Below, in pieces: positions 31,727 to 40,171 of a DNA stretch of 64,000 nt; position 1 is the stretch's first letter; every line of letters starts with the position of its first letter. Under the pieces are notes generated by a model, which worked only from the letters and a program-made list of their open reading frames with translations, did no database searches and was not told the origin of the DNA. Both the position numbers and the translations under genes were made by a program. The DNA comes from Burkholderiales bacterium (lineage in GTDB: Bacteria > Pseudomonadota > Gammaproteobacteria > Burkholderiales > Burkholderiaceae_C): positions 124,001 through 188,000 of the forward strand of contig JAUVWL010000001.1 of NCBI GenBank assembly GCA_030604135.1. Direction: 5' to 3'.

Positions 31727-32472
31727 GGTGCGGTGCTTTCGGCCACTGGAGGTGGCAGGGTCGAGACGGGCTGTACGTGCAGGCCGCACTCTTTGGCGCT
31801 TTCCTGTTCCCACCACCAGCGCCCGGCGCGGAAGTCCTCGCCGACCGCGATGGCGCGGGTGCAGGGTGCGCAACCGATGCTGGGGTAGAACTGGTCGTGC
31901 AGGGCGTTATAGGGCAGCTGGTGCTGGGCAATGAAGTGCCAGACATCGCCCCAGCTCCACTCGACGATGGGGCTGATCTTCACCCGTTCTGGCTCTTGTA
32001 CGACGGCCGCCACATCGGCCCGGGCCTGGGACTGTTCGCGGCGCAGCCCCGTGACCCAGCCGTCCTTGCCGGCGAGGGCACGCGAGAGCGGCTCCATTTT
32101 CCTGATGTCGCAGCACCGCTTGCGCAGATCGATGCTGCGGTACATGGCGTCTTCACCCTGATCGCGCACGAAGCGGACCACGGCTTCGGTGCGTGGCCTG
32201 AACACCTCGACGCTGGTGCCATAGCGCTGTTCGATCTGGCCGATCAGGGCCAGGGTTTCAGCATGCAGCTTGCCGGTGTCCAGTACAAACACGCCACAGT
32301 CGACGCCGGCAAGGTGGACCAGGTGGGTGACCACCATGTCTTCGGCTCCCAGGCTGGATGCCTGAATGAGACGAGGGTATTTCGCCGCCTGCTCGCGCAA
32401 CAGGGAAAGTGCCTGGGACACCTTGTCGGCGTGGTCCGGCGACGGACGGTTGTAGAGATCGATGGCACTCAT
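31723..32472 (-). CDS. cysH: Adenylyl-sulfate (APS) reductase
   Basis: This enzyme reduces activated sulfate to sulfite. The 249-residue protein has the paired cysteines C120-C121 (RKRCCDIRK) and C201/C204 (GCAPCTR) that bind a 4Fe-4S cluster. These mark an APS reductase instead of the cluster-free PAPS reductase of enterobacteria. The absence of an APS kinase gene in the operon agrees. The C-terminal catalytic Cys lies in KECGLH. Confidence 0.93.
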   Translation of the reverse strand: MSAIDLYNRPSPDHADKVSQALSLLREQAAKYPRLIQASSLGAEDMVVTHLVHLAGVDCGVFVLDTGKLHAETLALIGQIEQRYGTSVEVFRPRTEAVVRFVRDQGEDAMYRSIDLRKRCCDIRKMEPLSRALAGKDGWVTGLRREQSQARADVAAVVQEPERVKISPIVEWSWGDVWHFIAQHQLPYNALHDQFYPSIGCAPCTRAIAVGEDFRAGRWWWEQESAKECGLHVQPVSTLPPPVAESTAP

Positions 32473-32475
32473 GGT

Positions 32476-32880
32476 TCAGTGGGCTTCGGCCAGGAATCGG
32501 GGGGTGGGTTGGACGGCATCGCCCTGGTAGAACGCGGGGTAGTGCCTCAGCAGCTGGAGGCCGTGATCGACCGACTGGTCGGCACGCAGCACGGCCTGGG
32601 TGAAGCCGCTGCGCTGCATCTGCTGCAACTGGTCGACCAGAACATCGCCTGTGGCCCGGATTTCGCCAGTGAAACCCAGGCGGCGCCTGAGCAGAAATGC
32701 CTGGCTGAAGGCACGGCCGTCGGCAAAGCGCGGGAATTGCAGTTCCACCACGCGAATGCCTTCCAGGGCCACGGAGCGCGGGTCGGCGTCGTTGCCAAGT
32801 TGAAGGCGTTCGTGTTCGGCCTCGGGGGGCGTGAAACGGTCGGCGCGGAAAAGATCTATTGTGCGGGATGTGGTGTTCAT
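32476..32880 (-). CDS. DUF934 family protein of the sulfate-reduction operon
   Basis: The protein of 134 residues (138 if the ATG at 32892 is used) matches the DUF934 family (PF06073), which usually sits between cysI and cysH in beta- and alphaproteobacteria. Typical elements are IRVVELQFPRFADGRAFSQAFLLRRRLGFTGEIRATGDVLVDQL and the late HYPAFYQGDA. The ATG at 32880 has a GGAG site and was preferred. Its role is unknown; conserved placement suggests help with sulfite reductase assembly or electron delivery, which is inference. Confidence 0.88.
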   Translation of the reverse strand: MNTTSRTIDLFRADRFTPPEAEHERLQLGNDADPRSVALEGIRVVELQFPRFADGRAFSQAFLLRRRLGFTGEIRATGDVLVDQLQQMQRSGFTQAVLRADQSVDHGLQLLRHYPAFYQGDAVQPTPRFLAEAH

Positions 32881-32899
32881 GCTGGGCTCCATGCAATCT

Positions 32900-34690
32900 T
32901 CAGGCGCTGACCACGGACCGGTTGCCCGGCGCGGTGTGGGTGCGAACCACCTGGGTGGCCGCCTTGAAGGGGTCGAGCCCGATGCGCTGCAGGGTGCTGA
33001 CGAAGCGTTCGCCGGGCTGGCGCTGTTGGCGGTAGGTGTCCAGGATGGCTTCCACTACGTCGCCCATTTCATTGGCGGCAAAGGACGGGCCGATGACGCG
33101 GCCCGGGGTCGCCGCGCCCGACAGACGCGAACCATCGGAGCCGCCCAGGGTGACCTGGTACCACTCCTGCCCATCCTTGTCGACGCCGAGGATGCCGATG
33201 TGGCCGCTGTGGTGGTGGCCGCAGGAGTTGATGCAGCCACTGATGTGCAGATCGATCTCGCCCAGGTCGTGCAGCTCGTCGAGGTCGCGGTAGCGCTCCA
33301 GCAGGGTTTGCGCGATGGGCAGTGACCGGGCATTGGCCAGATCGCAGAAGTCGCCTCCCGGGCAGGCGATCATGTCGGTCAGCAGGCCGATGTTGGGTCG
33401 TGCCAGACCCAGGCGGCGCGCCTCGCGCCAGAGTTCGGGCAAGTGGTCGCAGCGCACCCAGGGCAGCACCAGGTTCTGTTCGTGGGTGACCCGGGCTTCA
33501 CCGGCCGAGAAACGGTCGGCCAGCTCGGCCGCCCGTTCGAGTTGCTCTGCACTGGCGTCGCCGGGTGCCTGGCCGAGGCGTTTGAACGACAGGGTGACGG
33601 CGCGCAGGTCGGGGTTCTGGTGGGCGCGCACATTGCGCTGCAGCCAGCGGCTGAACTCCAGGTCGTCTTCGGCCGCGGCCTTGAGGATGTGCGCGATCTT
33701 GTCGTCGGCGCTCTTGCGGTCGCAGCTCAGATCGGGCTGCACAAAGTGGGCGCTGACCCGGTCCAGCTCGGCCTGGGTCAGGGTGTGCGGGGCGCCGTCC
33801 TTGTCCAGGATGTCGGCGTACTCGGCCTCGACTTCGTCGATGAAGCGCTGGCCCTCGGCTTTGACCAGGATCTTGATGCGGGCCTTGTAGGCGTTGTCGC
33901 GCCGGCCGAAGCGGTTGTAGACGCGGACGATGGCTTCCAGGTAGTTGAGGATCTGCGCCCAGGGCAGGAACTCACGGATGACCGTGCCGATGATGGGCGT
34001 GCGGCCCATGCCGCCCCCCACGCGGACCTGGAAACCCAGGTCGCCATCCACATTGCGTACCAAGCGTAGCCCGACGTCGTGCCAGGGGGTGGCGGCGCGG
34101 TCTTCGGTGGCCCCGGTGATGGCGACCTTGAACTTGCGGGGCAGGAACGCGAACTCGGGGTGCAGCGTGCTCCACTGACGCAGGATTTCGGCGAAGGGGC
34201 GAGGGTCGGCCACCTCGTCGACGGCGATGCCGGCGAAGGCGTCGGTGGTGATGTTGCGGATGCAATTTCCGCTGGTCTGGATGCCGTGCATGTTCACGCT
34301 GGCCAGCAGGTCCATGACGTCGGCTGCGCGTGCCAGGGGAATCCAGTTGAACTGCACGTTCTGGCGTGTGGTGAAGTGGGCGCAGCGGTCGGGCAGACTG
34401 GGCACGTCGGCCAGGGCGGCATTGGCCTGGCTCAGGTCGTGGACTTCCTTGTGGTCGAAATCGCGGGCTATGCGGGCCAGCACACGCAACTGAGCACTGG
34501 AGATCTCACCATAGGGCACCGCCACCCGCAGCATGGGCGCAAAGCGCTGCACGTACCAGCCGTTCTGAAGGCGCAGGGGTTTGAACTCGTCCTCGGCCAG
34601 TGTGCCGGCCAGCCTGCGGTTGAGCTGGTCGCGGAACTGGCTGGCACGCAACTGGACAAACTGGCGGTCGAAATCGGAGTACTGGTACAT
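32900..34690 (-). CDS. cysI: Sulfite (nitrite-type) reductase hemoprotein
   Basis: This siroheme 4Fe-4S enzyme reduces sulfite to sulfide by six electrons. The ATG at 34690 (MYQYSDFDRQF) gives 596 residues; the track's upstream extension lies in the AT-poor leader. Cluster cysteines appear as CPGGDFC and, further on, CINSC, separated as usual. There are two ferredoxin-like half domains and the siroheme motifs RGGMGRTP-like (VGGGMGRTP). No flavoprotein subunit (cysJ) is present, so electrons probably come from ferredoxin, which fits the fdxA/reductase genes next to the operon. Confidence 0.93.
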   Translation of the reverse strand: MYQYSDFDRQFVQLRASQFRDQLNRRLAGTLAEDEFKPLRLQNGWYVQRFAPMLRVAVPYGEISSAQLRVLARIARDFDHKEVHDLSQANAALADVPSLPDRCAHFTTRQNVQFNWIPLARAADVMDLLASVNMHGIQTSGNCIRNITTDAFAGIAVDEVADPRPFAEILRQWSTLHPEFAFLPRKFKVAITGATEDRAATPWHDVGLRLVRNVDGDLGFQVRVGGGMGRTPIIGTVIREFLPWAQILNYLEAIVRVYNRFGRRDNAYKARIKILVKAEGQRFIDEVEAEYADILDKDGAPHTLTQAELDRVSAHFVQPDLSCDRKSADDKIAHILKAAAEDDLEFSRWLQRNVRAHQNPDLRAVTLSFKRLGQAPGDASAEQLERAAELADRFSAGEARVTHEQNLVLPWVRCDHLPELWREARRLGLARPNIGLLTDMIACPGGDFCDLANARSLPIAQTLLERYRDLDELHDLGEIDLHISGCINSCGHHHSGHIGILGVDKDGQEWYQVTLGGSDGSRLSGAATPGRVIGPSFAANEMGDVVEAILDTYRQQRQPGERFVSTLQRIGLDPFKAATQVVRTHTAPGNRSVVSA

Positions 34691-34799
34691 CGGGGCGGGT
34701 TTCGTGCAGGTGGTTCCGGTGGGGGTATCGGCCGGGTGGCAGCAGGGACGATCGGGCTCCAGGGGGCGAACTGTGTTGCCGAGACGAACCCGGACTGTA

Positions 34800-34862
34800 G
34801 GGGGCACTTGTTATTCCTCAAACTAAAAAATCGTCATTGAAATATGAATAATGGTTATTAAG
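34800..34862 (-). promoter_or_regulatory. Probable cys operon promoter, CysB/Cbl-type AT-rich region
   Basis: A sharply AT-rich island in an otherwise GC-rich region holds TTATTC near 34811 and GAATAATGGTTATT near 34846, which form a spaced inverted repeat (TTATTC...GAATAA). LysR-type CysB sites are of this kind, but no regulator gene is in the window. The island lies 110-170 bases before cysI and a similar distance from the divergent gene. Confidence 0.4.
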
Positions 34863-34956
34863 CTGCTCGTGCAGCGCCATCGGCGGTTGTTGGGGATGAG
34901 GGGACCCAGGTGGCCTGAGCACGGGATCGGCTGGAGTCGGCGTAACATGCTGTTCC

Positions 34957-35754
34957 ATGGAGATCACGCGCATTTTTGTCAGCGTCATCGGGTTCAGCGA
35001 TGTCGAACGCCATGCGCTGAACACGGTGTTTCGCTTGTCGGAAGAGCGCGATCTGGCGTACACCCTTTGGTCCCCGCTCACGGCGCCCGGCGTGGTCGCG
35101 CCGCCCGCTCCCGCTCAGGTGGTTCTGGTGGACGGCGAGTGCGCCGAAGCTGTGCTCTACCACGCCAAGGCTTTGCCGCCCGGGCAGCGGCTGATCTGGG
35201 TGGGGAGCGACCCGCCGGCCCACGCATGGCGTGTGTTGCACAGGCCACTGGCATGGGGTGAGTTGCTGCACGATCTGGATTCGGTTTACGCCCAGGTGCA
35301 GGCCGACTCCGGCTTGCTGGATCTGGATGTGACCACCCCGGCCGATCTGGACGGTGGCACAGACGCGTCGGCGCCGGTTCGCCGGGCGCTGCTCGCAGGG
35401 CTGGGCGCTGGCGAGCGCATGCTGGTGATGCGGGAGCTGGCCAACGTTGGCATCACCGAGGTGGACGAGGTGGGCAACAACGAGGGTGCTGTGGAACGGC
35501 TGAGCCGGCAGGTCTACCTCTGTGGCATCTTCAATCTGGACGAGCACCACATTGATGCCTGGAGCCTGCTGCAGCTGTTTGTGCAACGCAATCCGCATGG
35601 CATGGTGATGGCGATGAGCGACCATGCGGGGCCCCTGGCTGGCTGGTGGCGCCGACGGCGGATGCACAGCCACGCCCGCCGCGCCGGTGTGTCAGCCCTG
35701 GTGGGCCGTCCTCCCACAACTCAGGAGCTGTCCCACTGGTTCGGCTTTCTCTGA
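34957..35754 (+). CDS. Hypothetical protein with a degenerate receiver-like N-terminus
   Basis: The 265-residue protein is not assigned to a family. Residues 1-110 read like a response-regulator fold without the phospho-acceptor: IFVSVIGFSDVERHALNTVFRLS (alpha1), VVLVDGE (beta3 region), LIWVGSDPP (beta4) and HRPLAWGELLHDLD, resembling the KPxxxxEL end of receivers. The rest is helical with a basic C-terminus (RRRRMHSHARR). It is divergent from cysI across an AT-rich promoter island, so it may share regulation with sulfur assimilation. Its 3' end overlaps the convergent flavoprotein gene by 34 bases. Confidence 0.65.
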   Translation: MEITRIFVSVIGFSDVERHALNTVFRLSEERDLAYTLWSPLTAPGVVAPPAPAQVVLVDGECAEAVLYHAKALPPGQRLIWVGSDPPAHAWRVLHRPLAWGELLHDLDSVYAQVQADSGLLDLDVTTPADLDGGTDASAPVRRALLAGLGAGERMLVMRELANVGITEVDEVGNNEGAVERLSRQVYLCGIFNLDEHHIDAWSLLQLFVQRNPHGMVMAMSDHAGPLAGWWRRRRMHSHARRAGVSALVGRPPTTQELSHWFGFL

Positions 35755-37001
35755 GCAGGGCCGTCTGACGAACCTCGACGGCGGCGCGCCTGACGCCAGG
35801 CAAAGCGCGCCGGGTCCATTGCATCGCGAAGCTCTGCTGGCAGTTCATCGGGCTCGCCTTCGATTTGCCGGGCCAGTATCTGACCGCAAAGGCTGGCCAG
35901 GCTCAGACCGCGTGAGCCCAGAGCACAGAGGGTGAACAAGCCCTTGAGCCTGGGAACCGATGCCAGCGATGGGGGCCTGGCTTTCGAGGGTGCCGTGGCG
36001 GCCAGCCGCTGCCAGGCCTGCAGATCCGGCAGGGCGCCGACCAGGGGCAGGCGGTCCAGCGAGGCACAGCGCACTTCGGCCCAGCCGAGCAGGCGGCCTT
36101 GGGCTTGAGCCGATTGAAACTCGCGGGCCGCCGACGGGCTGAGCATCGACAGACTGGCCGCATTGCGTGAGTGAGCGGTGCTGGTGAGCACCCTGTCGTC
36201 TGTGCCACGCTCATATGTGGAACCCATGGCCCAGATACGGGATGGCCAATGGGGTGCCAGCCCGGTGTCTTCATAGCAGGGCACGAACACGCCCTGGTTG
36301 CGCTGGGGGCGTGGCGAGAGTGGCTCTGCATCAAGCGCGGCCAGGCTGAGCTGGCCCTTGACCGGGCGCAGCGGAAAATGGGTCGCGCCATCACCTTCCT
36401 GGGCACCTGCCAGCAGATCCAGGCTTCCCAGCGCGGCTGCGACCACGATCACGGGTGCACGGTCGATCGTTTTTCCATGCGGGTCCAGCACCTCCCAGGT
36501 CGTCGAGCCCGACTCCTTGTCTGCCTTTCTGATGGCGCCGACCTTACAGTTCCAATGGCACACCATCGCGGTTTGTTCGGCGGCTTCCCTCAGCCAGGCC
36601 TCGACCAGCGCAGCCGGTCTGACCAGGGTCGCAGGCCAGCGTCCAGCATCGGCACCCAGATTGTCCACTTCGCAGGCCGTCCACCCATTCCCGGCGGGCA
36701 CACCTGCTTCGAGTTCGTGGCGTGCAAGGGGAACCCCAAGGGTGGTCAGGCGTGAGAGGGGGGTGGGGGAGCGGGTGACGTGCGGACTGAGCATGCCCAC
36801 GGGAAGCGCAGAAGCGGACTGCGCGGGGCCCGCATGGGCATCGATGAGGACCATGTGCCAGCCCAGTCGCGACAGGTGGACCGCTGCCGATGCACCGGCC
36901 AATCCTGCGCCGATGACAATGGCGCGGCGCGCAGGTCGTGGCCGGAGGGTGGATCCGGCTTCCTTTGCGTCTAGAGAGTGGAGGCTCAACAAGCGGCTCA
37001 A
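35721..37001 (-). CDS. FAD-dependent oxidoreductase resembling the C-terminal domain of MnmC
   Basis: The protein has a DAO fold with the dinucleotide motif [20 protein letters not shown] near its start. Segments like [23 protein letters not shown] and YERGTDDR recall the FAD domain of MnmC, which removes the carboxymethyl group of cmnm5s2U34 in tRNA. No methyltransferase domain is fused. There is no ATG near the domain; a TTG at 37001 overlaps the yggX stop as TTGA and gives 426 residues, the best guess for a start. The function may be tRNA modification or another amine oxidation. Confidence 0.7.
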   Translation of the reverse strand: MSRLLSLHSLDAKEAGSTLRPRPARRAIVIGAGLAGASAAVHLSRLGWHMVLIDAHAGPAQSASALPVGMLSPHVTRSPTPLSRLTTLGVPLARHELEAGVPAGNGWTACEVDNLGADAGRWPATLVRPAALVEAWLREAAEQTAMVCHWNCKVGAIRKADKESGSTTWEVLDPHGKTIDRAPVIVVAAALGSLDLLAGAQEGDGATHFPLRPVKGQLSLAALDAEPLSPRPQRNQGVFVPCYEDTGLAPHWPSRIWAMGSTYERGTDDRVLTSTAHSRNAASLSMLSPSAAREFQSAQAQGRLLGWAEVRCASLDRLPLVGALPDLQAWQRLAATAPSKARPPSLASVPRLKGLFTLCALGSRGLSLASLCGQILARQIEGEPDELPAELRDAMDPARFAWRQARRRRGSSDGPAQRKPNQWDSS

Positions 37002-37276
37002 CTGGCCTGGGGTGGTGGCACGTAGCCGGCAGCCTCGTCGGCACCCTCGCCAAAAAAGTGCTTCTCCATCTGCCGTGCCAGGTATTGCCGGGCCCGCGCA
37101 TCTGCCAGGTTCAGGCGATTCTCGTTGAGCAACATCGTCTGATGGCGCAGCCACGCGGCCCAGGCTTCCTTGCTCACGTTCTCGAAAATGCGTTTGCCCA
37201 GTTCACCGGGATAGGGTGGGAAATCCAGCCCTTCAGCCTCCTTGCCCAGCTTGATGCATTGAACCGTTCTTGCCAT
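36998..37276 (-). CDS. yggX: Fe(2+)-trafficking / oxidative damage protection protein YggX
   Basis: The 92-residue protein is the YggX family, which protects iron-sulfur clusters from oxidative damage. The conserved N-terminus [27 protein letters not shown] with the single conserved Cys7 is present, as is [28 protein letters not shown] 37276 has a GGAGT site; the longer track ORF extends into the promoter. It may be translationally coupled to the downstream FAD oxidoreductase. Confidence 0.95.
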   Translation of the reverse strand: MARTVQCIKLGKEAEGLDFPPYPGELGKRIFENVSKEAWAAWLRHQTMLLNENRLNLADARARQYLARQMEKHFFGEGADEAAGYVPPPQAS

Positions 37277-37556
37277 GGTGACTCCTTCTAATTCCAGAAA
37301 GTTATGTATAAATGAGAATAAATTTGTTTTGGTAAGGAGCATTGGGCGGCATCATCATGCCCCTGCGCCGGGCTGCCCCATACTGTAGCAAGAGCGGTGT
37401 TCTTGCTGGTGGTGTAGGCCACGGTGCATGACATAGCGCAAGGTCAACGCCTTGTGTGACCCGTAAAATTTCAGTTTGCCCGGTAACCGAGCCGGTTCTG
37501 GCAACGTCAACACCCCTGGATCCCGTCAAGCCAGGGGACACCCCACAGGATAGACC
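37277..37556. promoter_or_regulatory. yggX/fpr divergent intergenic region
   Basis: This 280-base gap holds no gene. On the yggX side there is an AT-rich segment with AAATGAGAATAAATTT (37310-37325), which contains a TGAGAAT half-site like those of Fur boxes. TTATACAT could serve as a -10 for yggX. A second half-site is poor, so Fur control is only possible. Hairpin-forming CAAGGTCAACGCCTTG lies on the fpr side. Confidence 0.35.
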
Positions 37557-38330
37557 ATGAGTGCATTTCTGGAAGAGCGCGTTCTGACCGTTCACCACTG
37601 GACCGACCGCCTCTTCAGCTTCACCACCACGCGCGATACCGCGCTGCGGTTTTCCAATGGTCATTTCACCATGATCGGGCTCAAGGTGGACGGCAAGCCC
37701 CTGTTGCGGGCCTACAGCATTGCCAGCCCCAATTACGCCGAGCACCTGGAGTTTCTGAGCATCAAGGTGCAGGATGGTCCGCTGACCTCTCGACTGCAGC
37801 ACATCCAGCCGGGTGATACGGTGATTGTGGGCAAGAAGCCGACCGGCACGCTGCTGATCGATTATCTGCTGCCGGCCAAGCGCCTGTACCTGCTGGCCAC
37901 GGGGACCGGTCTGGCCCCGTTCCTGAGCGTGATCCGAGACCCCGAAACCTATGAGAAGTTCGAACAGGTGGTGCTGGTGCACGGCGTGCGCGAGGTCAAG
38001 GAACTGGCCTATCGCGAGTTGCTGGAGCACCAGCTCAAGCAGGACGAGTTCCTGGGCGAGATGGTGCAGCAGCAGTTCCAGTACTACCCCACGGTGACGC
38101 GCGAAGCCTTTGTGCACCAGGGGCGCATTCCCCACGTGATCGACAACGGTCAGCTGGCCAAGGACCTCGGCTTGCCGGACCTGAATCCGGCAGAAGACCG
38201 GGTCATGATCTGTGGCAGCCCGGAGATGCTGCGTGACCTCAAGGCCTTGTGCGAAAAGCGTGGTTTTGCCGAAGGCAGCACGACCCGCCCCGGCCAGTTC
38301 GTGATCGAACGGGCCTTCGCCGACAGCTGA
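37557..38330 (+). CDS. fpr: Ferredoxin/flavodoxin-NADP reductase
   Basis: The 257-residue enzyme is a plant-type FNR of the bacterial Fpr class. The FAD-binding RAYSIASP motif, the NADP-binding GTGLAPFLSVI and the C-terminal FVIERAF ending are all visible. It supplies reduced ferredoxin or flavodoxin, often under oxidative stress, and the divergent yggX gene has a related role. It is followed by an intrinsic terminator. The genome thus has two structurally unrelated FNRs within 10 kb. Confidence 0.95.
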   Translation: MSAFLEERVLTVHHWTDRLFSFTTTRDTALRFSNGHFTMIGLKVDGKPLLRAYSIASPNYAEHLEFLSIKVQDGPLTSRLQHIQPGDTVIVGKKPTGTLLIDYLLPAKRLYLLATGTGLAPFLSVIRDPETYEKFEQVVLVHGVREVKELAYRELLEHQLKQDEFLGEMVQQQFQYYPTVTREAFVHQGRIPHVIDNGQLAKDLGLPDLNPAEDRVMICGSPEMLRDLKALCEKRGFAEGSTTRPGQFVIERAFADS

Positions 38331-38348
38331 TCCCGTCGACGGAACTCC

Positions 38349-38390
38349 GAGGCGCTGGTCGGGTCCACCGGGCGCCTCGTTTCTTTTTCT
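38349..38390 (+). terminator. Intrinsic terminator after fpr
   Basis: GAGGCGC and GCGCCTC form a 7-bp stem around a 16-base loop, followed by GTTTCTTTTTCT. It lies between the fpr stop and the dsbB start. Confidence 0.65.
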
Positions 38391-38399
38391 GGAGAGATC

Positions 38400-38918
38400 T
38401 TGTCTGCAGCCCTGTCCCTGTCCACCTGGCTGGATCAAAACCCGCGTCGCGTTCTTGGCATGGTGGCGCTGGCCTGCCTGGGCTTGCTGCTGTTTGGCAT
38501 GTATCTGCAGCATGTCGAGGACCTCGAACCTTGCCCGATGTGCATCGTGCAACGCTACGCGCTCATTCTGGTCGGTCTGGTGGCCGCGCTCGGCGCCGCG
38601 TTCAAGGGCACGGCAGCGCGCAACACGGCGGTGGCATTGACCGGCCTGGCCGCCGCTTTCGGCGCCTTTGTGGCGGCGCGTCAGAGCTGGTTGCAGTGGT
38701 ACCCCCCCGAGGTGCTGTCCTGCGGCAGGGACTTCTTTGGCATGATCGAATCGTTTCCGCTCAGGCGCGCGATTCCCATGATTTTTCGTGGCAGCGGCGA
38801 TTGCTCGGCCGTGGACTGGACCTTCCTGGGGCTGACGATCGCCAATTGGTCGTTTCTCTGGTTCATGGCGTTTGCCGCGCTGGCCCTGGTTCTGCTGCTG
38901 CGCCGGCGAGGTGCTTGA
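38400..38918 (+). CDS. dsbB: Disulfide bond formation protein B
   Basis: DsbB reoxidises periplasmic DsbA and passes electrons to quinone. The 172-residue protein has four membrane helices and the two redox pairs: C45/C48 (PCPMC) and C108/C135 in the second periplasmic loop. The start is a TTG at 38400 with GGAGAG upstream; there is no ATG before the first helix other than inside it. The gene follows a terminator closely and probably has its own weak promoter. Confidence 0.93.
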   Translation: MSAALSLSTWLDQNPRRVLGMVALACLGLLLFGMYLQHVEDLEPCPMCIVQRYALILVGLVAALGAAFKGTAARNTAVALTGLAAAFGAFVAARQSWLQWYPPEVLSCGRDFFGMIESFPLRRAIPMIFRGSGDCSAVDWTFLGLTIANWSFLWFMAFAALALVLLLRRRGA

Positions 38919-38927
38919 GTCGACGGG

Positions 38928-40058
38928 TCACTCGCGCGGCCACCAGGTCAGCAGGCGTTTCATGGCCGCCACGTCACCGCAGTGGTCGGCTGCATAGCCC
39001 GGCATCGAGTTCAACGTGGACTGCCACGCCGGTTCCCTCAGAGCGCGGATCAATGCCTGAACCGCAGGCGACGTGAGGGCGGTTTTGAGGCAGACGATCA
39101 GATAGCGTTCGTCGGTCAGCGGAACAAAGCCCAGCCCGAGCTGCTGAGCCGCGTAGGCCGTGCCCAGGCCGGCATCGGCGGCACCGGCCGCAACGGCCTG
39201 GGCGACCGCCGCATGGGATGCTTCGATGTGTTCGTAGCCGTTGATGTCGATCGGGTCGAGCCCTTGTTGTGTCAGCAACTCATCGATCAAAAGGCGCGTT
39301 CCGGTGCCGCGGGCGCGGTTGACGTAGCGCGCCTGCAGGCGGGCGACGTCGTCCAGGCCTCGCAAACGCAGCGGGTTGCCCGGTGCCACGATCAGCCCCT
39401 GTGTGCGGCGTGCGAACCCGATGATCTTGTGCGTGCCCAGGCGCAGAAGGGGTCGGTAGGTGCGGGCGCTGTGGCTGAGGGCGCCGGCGAAGGGCTGGGT
39501 GTGGAACCCTGCCACGGTGCAGCGCCCCTCGTTGAGCGCCCGGATGGCGTCGACACTGCCGCAGAAGCGCAGATCGAGGTGCAGCCTTGACGCGCGAGGC
39601 CGTTCGGGTTGGCCCAGTCCGGCAGCGAAGTCCTGCAAAGCGGTCAGGGCGTGGTCGTGGCTGGCATACATCACCAGTTCATGGCCGGTGGCTGCGCCAT
39701 CGCTGTCGAGCACCTGAGAAAAAACGCGCTCCAGATCGGCCTTGAGCGAGGCCAGCTGAGGACCCAGCCGGGCCTGGGCCAGGCGTTCGGCCATGAGCAG
39801 ACGTTGCCCTACCGGGCTCAACACAGCGGCCTGGCCGCGCTCCCAGACCAGCAGCTCGCGCCCGAGTTCGGACTCCCATTGACGCAGCAGGCCCCAGACG
39901 TGCCGGTAGGACAGACCCAGCGCGCGAGCGGCGGCCGAGATGGAGCCGCGTTCGTGCACCGCATGCAACACATCCATCATGGGGTTGCGCAAGGGTGCGG
40001 CCGGAGCGGGCACAGCCGCATCGGGTCGCAGGGTGTAGGTGAGCTCGACGTGTCGCAT
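38928..40058 (-). CDS. ModE-like DNA-binding regulator with periplasmic-binding-protein-like domain
   Basis: Residues 1-95 form a LysR/ModE-type winged helix (VHERGSISAAARALGLSYRHVWGLLRQWESELG). The remainder looks like a substrate-binding-protein domain (PBP-like, PF12727 type), with VNRARGTGTRLLIDELL as its typical signature. From ATG 40058 the protein has 376 residues. It is divergent from tupBCA, so it most likely senses tungstate or molybdate and controls that transporter. The exact ligand is inferred from context. Confidence 0.85.
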   Translation of the reverse strand: MRHVELTYTLRPDAAVPAPAAPLRNPMMDVLHAVHERGSISAAARALGLSYRHVWGLLRQWESELGRELLVWERGQAAVLSPVGQRLLMAERLAQARLGPQLASLKADLERVFSQVLDSDGAATGHELVMYASHDHALTALQDFAAGLGQPERPRASRLHLDLRFCGSVDAIRALNEGRCTVAGFHTQPFAGALSHSARTYRPLLRLGTHKIIGFARRTQGLIVAPGNPLRLRGLDDVARLQARYVNRARGTGTRLLIDELLTQQGLDPIDINGYEHIEASHAAVAQAVAAGAADAGLGTAYAAQQLGLGFVPLTDERYLIVCLKTALTSPAVQALIRALREPAWQSTLNSMPGYAADHCGDVAAMKRLLTWWPRE

Positions 40059-40085
40059 GGCGCAAGTGTGCCCGACGCCCCTGGA

Positions 40086-40119
40086 TATGAAATAGACCAC
40101 CTATGTGCGTGGGTTCATA
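40086..40119. promoter_or_regulatory. Inverted repeat between regulator and tupB
   Basis: TATGAA (40086-40091) and TTCATA (40114-40119) form an inverted repeat with a 22-base centre, in the 113-base gap between the divergent regulator and tupB. It could be the regulator's site, but it does not match the classical ModE box. Confidence 0.3.
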
Positions 40120-40171
40120 CCGCGTCTTCACGTAGCCGCAATGGGCCCCGTACTGGTTATGCTGCGGCGCA

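Noticed and set aside
37310-37325. Fur box before yggX (AAATGAGAATAAATTT)
   Set aside because: Only one TGAGAAT half-site is good; the other half does not match, so it is mentioned only as a weak possibility in the intergenic entry.
40058-40171. ModE box before tupB
   Set aside because: No sequence close to the classical ModE palindrome was found; only a loose TATGAA/TTCATA repeat exists.
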